DNA of 64,000 nt, taken from the NCBI GenBank assembly GCA_903858015.1, contig CAIOGZ010000018.1, positions 186,001-250,000 on the forward strand, given 5' to 3'. This document shows positions 35,547 to 42,231 of the stretch, piece by piece (the stretch's first letter is position 1; each line of letters starts with the position of its first letter). The notes beneath the pieces are model-generated. The model was not told where the DNA came from and did not search any database. It worked only from the letters and a program-made list of their open reading frames with translations. This stretch comes from an uncultured cyanobacterium (GTDB lineage: Bacteria > Cyanobacteriota > Cyanobacteriia > PCC-6307 > Cyanobiaceae). A program made the translations under genes and the position numbers.

Positions 35547-35588
35547 AAAATAGGGACTTCGACCAGGAGCGAGTGTATCGGTTGTAAC
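35547..35588 (-). promoter_or_regulatory. NtcA-activated promoter of glnA
   Basis: Read on the minus strand: GTTACAACCGATAC (35588-35575) is the NtcA box GTA-N8-TAC with one change (GTT). After exactly 22 bp comes TATTTT (35552-35547), a -10 of type TAN3T. This is the canonical spacing of class II NtcA promoters. The -10 lies 45 bp before the glnA ATG. It predicts induction under nitrogen limitation via 2-oxoglutarate. Confidence 0.82.
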
Positions 35589-35609
35589 CAAAATTTCCTT
35601 TGTTATCGG

Positions 35610-35834
35610 CAGGGTTGCTGTCAACCCTGCTCGCAGTGGTCCTGGCAGGGTTGGGGGCAGTCGCTCCAACCTGATCGCCGGGCTCCGCCCGCGCCGGGGG
35701 CCACGGTCCGCAGTCGGTTAGCCCTCGGAGCTAGGCCCGTAGCCCCAGGCTCGGATCGGATGCCTCCGCATCCAGAACGGGGCTTGCCGGCGACTCGATT
35801 GACCTCGCCGGCTAACTGCTGCGGCTAAAACCGC
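35610..35834. other. Structured region upstream of apcF (four hairpins)
   Basis: Four perfect inverted repeats lie in a row: CAGGGTTG-CTGT-CAACCCTG (35610-35629), GGATGC-CTCC-GCATCC (35758-35773), GCCGGCGA-11 nt-TCGCCGGC (35786-35812) and GCGG-CTAAAA-CCGC (35822-35835 approx.). A further CAGGGTTG occurs at 35646-35653. The 453-bp gap between glnA and apcF holds no gene. If transcribed toward apcF this is a long structured leader; if toward glnA it lies upstream of the NtcA promoter. A small RNA gene is also possible. Confidence 0.5.
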
Positions 35835-35955
35835 CAACGGTGCCAAGGGCCGCGTAACCGTTTCTGTCAAATCGCCTGGATCCTGCCCCGGCACAGGAAT
35901 CTGGCCGTTTGCGAGTGCTAGCTTCCGGCCTAGAGGCACCGATCCGTTTTTTGCC

Positions 35956-36486
35956 ATGCGCGATGCCATCACCGGGCTGATCGGTCGCTACGACCAACTG
36001 GGCCGCTACCTCGACCGCTCGGCGATCGACCGGATTGATGTGTACTACTCCCAGGCGGCGCTGCGACTGGCTGCGGTCGAGCTGATCAACGGCAGGGCGG
36101 CCTCCATCGTTCGGGAGGCCTCCCAACGGCTGTGGCAGGAAGACCCCGAGTTGATCCTGCCGGGAGGCAACGCCTACACCACCCGTCGTTTGGCCGCCTG
36201 CCTGCGCGATCTGGATTACTTCCTGCGCTACGCCAGCTACGCCCTGATCGCCGATGACGTCAAGATCCTCGATGAACGGGTGCTCAACGGCCTCGATGAC
36301 ACCTACAAGAGTCTTGGCGTTCCCACCGGTCCGACCGTGCGGGGCATTGCCCTGCTGGGCGAGGTGGTCGTTGAACAATTGCGCAGCTCCGGCCTTGCCG
36401 ATGCCAGCAGCCTGGAGGCGGTGGTGCGGCCCCCCTTCGATCACCTCTGCCGCGGGCTGGCCTCCACCAACGTGCGGGCCCGCTAA
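35956..36486 (+). CDS. apcF: Allophycocyanin beta-18-type subunit (ApcF-like)
   Basis: 176 residues. It has the phycobiliprotein globin fold with GGNAYTTRRLAACLRDLDYFLRYASYALIADD, where Cys82 is the phycocyanobilin attachment site, and DERVLNGLDDTYKSLGVPTGPTV. The N-terminus MRDAITGLIGRYDQLGRYLD, the QEDPELILPGG loop and the ~15-residue longer end distinguish it from ApcB. ApcF belongs to the phycobilisome core cylinders that pass energy to photosystem II with ApcE. It stands alone, far from an apcAB operon, and has a structured upstream region. Confidence 0.9.
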   Translation: MRDAITGLIGRYDQLGRYLDRSAIDRIDVYYSQAALRLAAVELINGRAASIVREASQRLWQEDPELILPGGNAYTTRRLAACLRDLDYFLRYASYALIADDVKILDERVLNGLDDTYKSLGVPTGPTVRGIALLGEVVVEQLRSSGLADASSLEAVVRPPFDHLCRGLASTNVRAR

Positions 36487-36598
36487 CGATCGTTGTTGGC
36501 TCCTGGCCTGGCTAGGGCCGAGCTGAGTCCAGGCCGTCGAATGGGAGGAATCGTTCACGAACCAACGGTTCCGCTCGGCAAAGCTGCAGAAATGGTTG

Positions 36599-36634
36599 GC
36601 TTGCAAAGCTGGTCTGCAAACCCGCTTTGCAAGC
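36599..36634. repeat. Perfect 11-bp inverted repeat downstream of apcF
   Basis: GCTTGCAAAGC (36599-36609) is followed after 14 bp by its exact reverse complement GCTTTGCAAGC (36624-36634). Around it the heptamer-like string TGCAAA/TGCAAC recurs (about 36595-36645). It could be a hairpin in the apcF 3' region or a binding site for a dimeric regulator. No T-run follows. Confidence 0.6.
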
Positions 36635-36782
36635 TTGTTCTGCAACGTTCTAACAAGGTTCCAGAAACGGTTTTGCCGGGTTTGAAGACCGAAACCTTTC
36701 AAGCAACCGACCCCACCCCGGTCAGGGTCCAGCCTGGTGAGCCAGTCGAGCGACCCAGCCTCCAGGCCCACCCGATACGTCG

Positions 36783-36801
36783 CGACCGGCTGAGCCGGTC
36801 G
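36783..36801 (+). terminator. Strong hairpin 40 bp before the aminotransferase start
   Basis: CGACCGGC (36783-36790), loop TGA, then GCCGGTCG (36794-36801): a perfect 8-bp GC-rich stem. It is followed by GGGCCGTTTCG, a weak U-run. It could end the apcF transcript or attenuate the aminotransferase gene. Confidence 0.45.
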
Positions 36802-36841
36802 GGCCGTTTCGTAGTCTCGATCCATTGTCGTTTGCATCGTT

Positions 36842-38038
36842 GTGGTCTTGGCTTCCCTTCCCATCCCGACCTCCGTGAACACCGCGCATCGGCTTGGCTT
36901 GGATCCGATCGCCACACCCGAGCGCCTGCTGCTGGGTCCCGGCCCATCCAACGCCCATCCCACGGTGTTGAAAGCCTTGGCCCGTCCGCCGATCGGCCAT
37001 CTTGACCCCCTCTACATCGAGTTGATGGGCGAGGTGCAAGAACTGCTGCGCTACGTGTGGCAGACCGACAACCGCCTCACCATCCCGATGAGTGGCACCG
37101 GCAGCGCCGCCATGGAGGCCACCATCGCCAACACGGTGGAACGGGGGGACAAGGTGCTGGTGGCGGTGATGGGCTACTTCGGCCTGCGGCTGGTGGACAT
37201 GGCGGGCCGCTATGGCGCCGAGGTGGTGACGATCGAGCGGCCCTGGGGGGAGGCTTTCAGCCTGGCGGAGATCCGGCAGGCCCTGGAGGTCCACAAGCCG
37301 GCCATCCTGGCGATGGTGCACGCCGAAACCTCCACCGGCGTCTGCCAGCCGATGGAGGGGATCGGCGACCTCTGCCGCCAGCACGACTGCCTGCTCCTGC
37401 TCGACACCGTCACCTCGCTCGGTGCCGTGCCCCTCTTCCTCGACGACTGGAAGGTGGACCTGGCCTATAGCTGCAGCCAGAAAGGGCTCAGCTGCCCCCC
37501 AGGCCTGGGCCCCTTCACCATGGGTCCCCGGGCCGAAGCCAAGCTGCTGGCCCGAGCCGACAAAGTGCCGAACTGGTACCTAGACGTTTCCCTGCTCAAC
37601 CAATACTGGGGCAGCGACCGGGTGTATCACCACACCGCTCCAGTGAACATGAACTTCGGCATGCGGGAGGCCTTGCGCCTGTTGAGCGAGGAGGGCATTG
37701 ACAATTCCTGGGCGCGGCATCGCCGCAATGCCGAACGGCTCTGGGCAGGTCTGGCCGCCCTAGGGCTTGAGCTGCACGTGCCCGAGGAACTCCGCCTGGC
37801 CACCCTCACCACCGTGCGCATCCCCGAGGGTGTGGATGGCAAGGCCTTCAGCCGCCACCTGCTCGAGCGCTTTGGCATTGAGGTGGGTGGCGGACTCGGC
37901 GCCCTGGCCGGCAAGGTGTGGCGCATCGGCCTGATGGGGTACAACAGCACCCCCGAAAACGTGGACCGGCTACTGGAGCTGTTCGCAACCGAGCTGCCTG
38001 CCTTCCAGCCCACCCCAGCTGCCGCAGCGCGAAACTAA
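36842..38038 (+). CDS. Class V aminotransferase (alanine/serine-glyoxylate type)
   Basis: 398 residues from GTG at 36842; a GTG at 36875 (M-NTAHRLGLDPIATPERLLLGPGP) would shorten it by 11. Motifs: LLLGPGPSNAHPTVLKAL, MSGTGSAAMEA, HAETSTGVCQPMEGI and LLLLDTVTSLGAVPLFLDDWKVDLAYSCSQKGLSCPPGLG, where SQKGL contains the PLP Lys. Domain and length fit alanine-glyoxylate or serine-glyoxylate aminotransferases, which remove photorespiratory glyoxylate. Substrate preference cannot be told from sequence alone. Confidence 0.88.
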   Translation: MVLASLPIPTSVNTAHRLGLDPIATPERLLLGPGPSNAHPTVLKALARPPIGHLDPLYIELMGEVQELLRYVWQTDNRLTIPMSGTGSAAMEATIANTVERGDKVLVAVMGYFGLRLVDMAGRYGAEVVTIERPWGEAFSLAEIRQALEVHKPAILAMVHAETSTGVCQPMEGIGDLCRQHDCLLLLDTVTSLGAVPLFLDDWKVDLAYSCSQKGLSCPPGLGPFTMGPRAEAKLLARADKVPNWYLDVSLLNQYWGSDRVYHHTAPVNMNFGMREALRLLSEEGIDNSWARHRRNAERLWAGLAALGLELHVPEELRLATLTTVRIPEGVDGKAFSRHLLERFGIEVGGGLGALAGKVWRIGLMGYNSTPENVDRLLELFATELPAFQPTPAAAARN

Positions 38039-38072
38039 CCCGTCTGTGCCGCTGAATCGGGGGCAGCCCAAG

Positions 38073-38110
38073 CCGGGGCACCCAATCCGGGGCACCAAAT
38101 CCTGGGCAGG
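38073..38110. repeat. 14-bp tandem repeats between aminotransferase and tadA
   Basis: CCGGGGCACCCAAT (38073-38086) and CCGGGGCACCAAAT (38087-38100) are followed by a partial unit CCTGGGCAGG. They lie between two convergent genes. Confidence 0.7.
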
Positions 38111-38137
38111 CTGATCGCAGCTGGCCCCTGATCGGGT

Positions 38138-38653
38138 TTATCGCGGGGGCAGTGCGGCGGCGCGACGCTGGCGAAACCACTGCTCTAGCTGGCCCTTGGC
38201 CTGGCTCTGCCGCACACCGCCCAGCACGGCCATCCGGTGGTGGGCGCTTGGATCGCGGGACAGATCAAGGCAGCCCCCCAGGGCGCCGCGTTTGGGATCG
38301 GGGGCCCCGAACACCACCTGGCCCATGCGGGCCTGGACCAAGGCACCGGCACACATCGGGCAGGGCTCGAGCGTCACCAGCAGGGTGCAATCAGGGAAGC
38401 GCCAGCTCTGGCGCAGGGATGCGGCCTGGGCCAGGGCCACCAGCTCGGCATGACCGAGGGGGTCTTGGTGGCGATGTCGTCTGTTGCTACCCCAGCCGAT
38501 GGCGCGGCCCTGGCCATCCAGCACGACCGCAGCCACCGGGATTTCGCCTTCAAGCCCCACCTGGGCCGCCCGCCGCAGCAAACAGTCCATCCAGAGCTCC
38601 CAGCGCTGCGCCGCAGCAACAATCTCCACGTCCATCCCCAGCGTCGTTGGCAT
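38138..38653 (-). CDS. tadA: tRNA-specific adenosine deaminase (A34 to I34)
   Basis: 171 residues from ATG at 38653; the ATG at 38635 (MDVEIVAAAQRWELWM) is closer to the family start. The zinc deaminase site is complete: GHAELVAL (His and catalytic Glu) and TLEPCPMCAGALVQARM (two Cys). The end VLGGVRQSQAKGQLEQWFRQRR is the tRNA-contact helix. TadA converts A34 of tRNA-Arg(ACG) to inosine. It diverges from the PLP decarboxylase gene, with about 100 bp between the starts. Confidence 0.93.
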   Translation of the reverse strand: MPTTLGMDVEIVAAAQRWELWMDCLLRRAAQVGLEGEIPVAAVVLDGQGRAIGWGSNRRHRHQDPLGHAELVALAQAASLRQSWRFPDCTLLVTLEPCPMCAGALVQARMGQVVFGAPDPKRGALGGCLDLSRDPSAHHRMAVLGGVRQSQAKGQLEQWFRQRRAAALPPR

Positions 38654-38753
38654 CGCGATCCTTGTAGCGCCAGCCGCAAGGGCGAGCGGAGCCCCCTGGC
38701 GACGCCTGGGCCGGTTCCAGCAGCAGGCCGGGCGATGGCCAACGGCGGGCAGA

Positions 38754-40205
38754 ATGGTTGAAATGATTGAGTCGCCGTTGGCCAGTGTGCCCCAAGCCCC
38801 GCGGCCCCAGCCGGGCTCTGGCGCAACCAGCCTGCCGTTCCCCCATCCCGATCGGGCCGATCCAACCCTGGAGGCCATGCTCCTGGAGGCCGCCGGGCTG
38901 CTGGCCGGTTGGTTCTCCACAGCGGCGGCGGGCCGTCCCCTGCCGGGTCTGAGCGTGCAGCCGCCGGTGGCGCCCGAAGCCAGTGGGCTGACGCCCGCCG
39001 AGCTGCTCGCCGACGTGCAACGGCTGATGGAAGGCGCCTACAACCCCAACCACCCCGGAGCGGTGGCCCATCTCGATCCGCCGCCGCTGCTGGCTTCGGT
39101 GGTGGGCGATCTGATTGCGGCTGGCCTCAACAACAACCTGCTCGCCGAGGAGCTTTCGCCCAGCCTCAGCCGCCTGGAACGCAGCCTCTGCAGCTGGCTG
39201 GCCGAGCAGATTGGCCTGCCCGCCGGCAGTGGCGGTGTGCCCGCTAGCGGTGGCAGCCTCAGCAACCTGATGGCCCTGGTGGTGGCCCGCCACGCCCGGG
39301 GCCTCGATGGGGTGGCCGAGGCGGTGGTGCTGTGCAGCGCCGATGCCCATGTCTCCCTGGCCAAGGCCATGCGGGTGATGGGCCTGGCTAGCGGTGCGCT
39401 GCACGCGCTGCCGGTGGATGCCGAAGGCCGCCTCGCCAGCGAGCAATTGGCGCGCAAGCTGGACGCGCTGCAGCTCCAGGGCATCCCCGTGATTGCCGTG
39501 GTGGCCACCGCCGGCACCACCGTGCGGGGAGCCGCAGACCCCCTGGTCCCGATCGCCGCCCTCTGCCGCCGTTACGGCCTGTGGCTGCATGTGGATGGGG
39601 CGATTGGGGCCGTGTTCGCCCTTTCCCCGAGCCACCGGCTCCGGGTGGAGGGGTTAGGCGCTGCCGATTCGGTCACGATGAATCCGCAGAAGCTGCTGGG
39701 AATCACCAAAACCTCATCGCTGCTGCTGTTGGCCCGACCCGCCCTGCTCAGCGAAACGTTCGCCACGGGTCTGCCCTACATGGAGCCGAGTTGGGGGGTG
39801 GTCCACGGCGGCGAGGCTGGGCTGCAGGGCAGCCGCCCAGCGGAGATCATCAAGCTGTGGCTTGGGCTGCGGCAGCTGGGTCTAGCCGGCATCGAGGCCG
39901 TGCTGGACGGCGCCATCCGCCGCCGCCGCCAGCTGCAGGCCCTCCTGGCTGCCGATGGCCGCTTGCTGCTGCGGGGCGGCAGTTTCCACCTACTCGCCTT
40001 CCGGCCCGATGGGTTCGATCGTCAGGCCTGTGAACAATGGAGCCAGCGGACCCGCCAGCAGTTGCTGCAGGAGCGCCTGATGCTGTCGCGGCCCGATTAC
40101 CAGGGCCACCACCATCTCAAGGCGGTGCTGGGCAATCCCCATACCCGTCTTGAACAGCTCGAGGCGATCGCGACCGTGGTGGCCAGCAGCGTCGCGGTGC
40201 CCTAG
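38754..40205 (+). CDS. Group II PLP-dependent decarboxylase
   Basis: 483 residues from ATG at 38754 (or 38763). Fold type I decarboxylase features: YNPNHPGAVAHLDPPPLLASVVGDLIAAGLN, VPASGGSLSNLMALVVARH, VVATAGTTVRGAADPL and WLHVDGAIGAVFALSP. The PLP lysine is in MNPQKLLGITKTSSLLL; most group II enzymes have D-x-H-K-W there, so this is a variant NPQK. Homologues are annotated as glutamate, diaminobutyrate or aspartate decarboxylases without firm proof. The terminal part is shorter than in plant aromatic enzymes. Possible products are a diamine or beta-alanine, which is inference. Confidence 0.85.
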   Translation: MVEMIESPLASVPQAPRPQPGSGATSLPFPHPDRADPTLEAMLLEAAGLLAGWFSTAAAGRPLPGLSVQPPVAPEASGLTPAELLADVQRLMEGAYNPNHPGAVAHLDPPPLLASVVGDLIAAGLNNNLLAEELSPSLSRLERSLCSWLAEQIGLPAGSGGVPASGGSLSNLMALVVARHARGLDGVAEAVVLCSADAHVSLAKAMRVMGLASGALHALPVDAEGRLASEQLARKLDALQLQGIPVIAVVATAGTTVRGAADPLVPIAALCRRYGLWLHVDGAIGAVFALSPSHRLRVEGLGAADSVTMNPQKLLGITKTSSLLLLARPALLSETFATGLPYMEPSWGVVHGGEAGLQGSRPAEIIKLWLGLRQLGLAGIEAVLDGAIRRRRQLQALLAADGRLLLRGGSFHLLAFRPDGFDRQACEQWSQRTRQQLLQERLMLSRPDYQGHHHLKAVLGNPHTRLEQLEAIATVVASSVAVP

Positions 40206-40280
40206 GGCCAGCGGCAGCTGCGGATCGCCCTGTCAGCATGGCGAGCAGCCCCCGTCCCTGGCCGCCGCGGCCCCGCTTCG

Positions 40281-40610
40281 ATGACCACTCCTCCCGGCCC
40301 AGGTGCCCCGCCGCCACCCCTGGGCCCTAGCCGCCGTTCCCCCTGGGTGGCCTTGATAACGGCTGGTCTGTCCATCTTGATCGGCGTGCTCTACCTGATC
40401 TTGATTAGCGTTCTGGACCGTTCGGGTCCGCTGCTTCCTCCCCCGGCGGAGGCCTACGGCGACCTTGCTGTTGGGGTGGCAGCGGCCAACGGGGCCCCCG
40501 GCGCCGCTGGCCTGCCCCCTGGCGTTGCTCGGGTCGATCCTGGCGCCGCTGCAGCTCCAGGGGGTCTGACCAGACCTGGGGGTCTGACCGGACCTGGGGC
40601 TCTGGCCTGA
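40281..40610 (+). CDS. Small single-helix membrane protein overlapping the GTPase gene
   Basis: 109 residues. A Pro-rich N-terminus (MTTPPGPGAPPPPLGPSRR) leads to SPWVALITAGLSILIGVLYLILISVLDRSGPLLPPP, a clean membrane helix that looks conserved. The last 60 residues are Gly/Ala/Pro-rich and partly made by 18-bp tandem repeats. Its final 206 bp overlap, antisense, the C-terminal tail of the GTPase gene. The helix part before the overlap is the best-supported portion. Confidence 0.65.
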   Translation: MTTPPGPGAPPPPLGPSRRSPWVALITAGLSILIGVLYLILISVLDRSGPLLPPPAEAYGDLAVGVAAANGAPGAAGLPPGVARVDPGAAAAPGGLTRPGGLTGPGALA

Positions 40611-42231
40611 TCGGCGACCCAGCCCTGGCGCCCTCGGCCGGGCTTGGTTCAGCTTCGCCGGATGGGGAGCGGCCTGGGGGCCTTGGCGGCAGGCGCAGCG
40701 CCTGCTGGCGCAGGGGCTCCACGACCCGCCGGTAGGCCACGTCGAGGAAGCTGCGCAGCACCCCTTCGCGGCGGCTGAGGTCGTATTCGCGTTGCAACAC
40801 CTCCGGCAGGCCACCATCGCCCCAATCCTGGTCCTGCTGAAAAAACACAATCAAGCTGCGGCCGGCCACGCGGGTAAGCCAGGCGGCGCTGACCGCCTGC
40901 AGGGCACGGCTCATCAGCAGGGCGGGCAAGTTGAGGGTGAGGGCAGAGCCCACCAAGGCGACGCCGCCCTTGATCAGGCCCAAACCGCCCAGGCTGCGGC
41001 CCAGGGTAAGGGCGAGATCCTGGGCGTTAGCGCGGCTGAGGGCGACGCCGTAGATCCGCCCGATCTCCACCACCATCTGGGCATGGACCGCCGCAGTTCC
41101 CAGCAGGTCGAGGCCCGGCAGGGGGGTGACGGCCAAGACGCCAGCACCGATCCACATGTAACGGTCCACGACCGCTTCAGCGTCGCGGCGGCGCTGCTGA
41201 TCGAGAAGCTGGCGGCTGGCATCGCCCAACTGGCGGCATTGCAGCAGCAGATTGTCGGCGACCAACTCCTCGCCATCGGCATGGAGCACGGCCGCCATCC
41301 GTCGCAGCAGGGCTTCCACCTCGGGCAGGGGCTGCAGGGGCCGACCGCCGGGCATCGGCACCGATTGGGGGGCGGCACTGGCTGGAATCACATCCTCCCG
41401 GGCGAGGCGGTGACCACAGCGCTGGCGCAGCAGCTCCAGCAACCGGGCCTCCTCCCGTTCGCCGCGCAGATCGCATTTATTGAGCACCAGCAGCAGCCGT
41501 TTGCCGAGGCTGGCGAGGCTGTCCAACACCGCCAGCTCGGAGGCCCGCAGGTCGCCATCGACCAGCAGCAGCAGCAAATCGGCCCGGGCCGCCTGCTGGC
41601 GGGCCAGTTGCTCGCGCCGCTGGCCCTCGCTGCCCGATTCGAGGATGCCGGGGGTGTCCTCCAGAATCACAGCCCGCTGCAGCCCCCGCAAGCGCAGCCG
41701 GTATTGGTCGGCCGAGGAGCTGGTGGTGGAGCCCATCGGGGCGCCGACGCTGCCGACCAATTGGTTGAGTAACGCCCGGATCAGGGAGGTCTTGCCCGCC
41801 GAGCCGGTACCAAACACCACAATGCGCAGATCGCCGCGTTCGAGCTCGGCCTGCATGCGGGCCCGCTCCTGTTGCAGGGCCTCCCGCCCCACCGCATCCC
41901 GCACCCGTTCGAGCGTGCCGTCGATCGCCGCCAGGTTGCGTTCGGCGGCCTCACGACGGCTGGCGGGGGGCTTCAGGTCTGGGCCGGCAGCACCCCGCTG
42001 GCCAGGCTTGGAGCCACTCCGCCGCTGGCCCTGCAGCCAGGGCAGGCCCAGCTGGGCCAGGGCCAGCGCCACCGCCGCCAGCACCACGAGCAGCAGTGGC
42101 CCGACCAACCAGCCCGGTAACCAGTAGCTGAGTTGCCAAAGCAACTGGTTGACCGCCTGCAGCACCACACCCGCCAGGACCAGGGCCAGCAAGGCCAGGC
42201 CAATCCAGAGCCAGAGACGCCGGGGCAGCAT
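40405..42231 (-). CDS. Membrane-anchored GTPase (DUF697-type, YcjF/Era-like)
   Basis: 608 residues. Two N-terminal helices (WLWIGLALLALVLAGVVLQAV and WLVGPLLLVVLAAVALALAQL) precede a coiled stretch and a G domain: RIVVFGTGSAGKTSLIRALL (Walker A/G1), VILEDTPGI (G3), LLLVLNKCDLRGE (G4). DUF697 follows (MWIGAGVLAVTPLPGLDLLGTAAVHAQMVVEIGRIYG, GLIKGGVALVGSALTLNLPALL). Relatives act in membrane remodelling or stress; the exact role in cyanobacteria is unknown. Residues after about 490 are low-complexity and antisense to the small membrane gene; a typical homologue would end there. Its start overlaps the PBP stop. Confidence 0.88.
   Translation of the reverse strand: MLPRRLWLWIGLALLALVLAGVVLQAVNQLLWQLSYWLPGWLVGPLLLVVLAAVALALAQLGLPWLQGQRRSGSKPGQRGAAGPDLKPPASRREAAERNLAAIDGTLERVRDAVGREALQQERARMQAELERGDLRIVVFGTGSAGKTSLIRALLNQLVGSVGAPMGSTTSSSADQYRLRLRGLQRAVILEDTPGILESGSEGQRREQLARQQAARADLLLLLVDGDLRASELAVLDSLASLGKRLLLVLNKCDLRGEREEARLLELLRQRCGHRLAREDVIPASAAPQSVPMPGGRPLQPLPEVEALLRRMAAVLHADGEELVADNLLLQCRQLGDASRQLLDQQRRRDAEAVVDRYMWIGAGVLAVTPLPGLDLLGTAAVHAQMVVEIGRIYGVALSRANAQDLALTLGRSLGGLGLIKGGVALVGSALTLNLPALLMSRALQAVSAAWLTRVAGRSLIVFFQQDQDWGDGGLPEVLQREYDLSRREGVLRSFLDVAYRRVVEPLRQQALRLPPRPPGRSPSGEAEPSPAEGARAGSPIRPEPQVRSDPQVWSDPLELQRRQDRPEQRQGAGQRRRGPRWPLPPQQQGRRRPPPGEEAADPNGPER
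40561..40610. repeat. 18-bp tandem repeats in overlapping antisense genes
   Basis: GGGGTCTGACCAGACCTG (40561-40578), GGGGTCTGACCGGACCTG (40579-40596) and a partial third unit to 40610. Each unit contains GGTCT-GACC-AGACC, a small hairpin in the first copy. On the plus strand they encode GGLT(R/G)P; on the minus strand QVRSDP/QVWSDP. Confidence 0.85.

Larger units (their letters stand above)
36487..36841. other. 355-bp intergenic region between apcF and the aminotransferase
   Basis: No convincing gene. It contains the inverted repeat at 36599-36634 and a second hairpin, CGACCGGC-TGA-GCCGGTCG (36783-36801), followed by GGGCCGTTTCG. Lower GC than the flanking genes in its middle. It may combine the apcF transcript end with a regulatory leader for the next gene. 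Confidence 0.5.

Noticed and set aside
36493-37005. 170-residue open frame across the apcF-aminotransferase gap
   Set aside because: It runs into the aminotransferase gene in the wrong frame, shows no domain, and contains the hairpins described.
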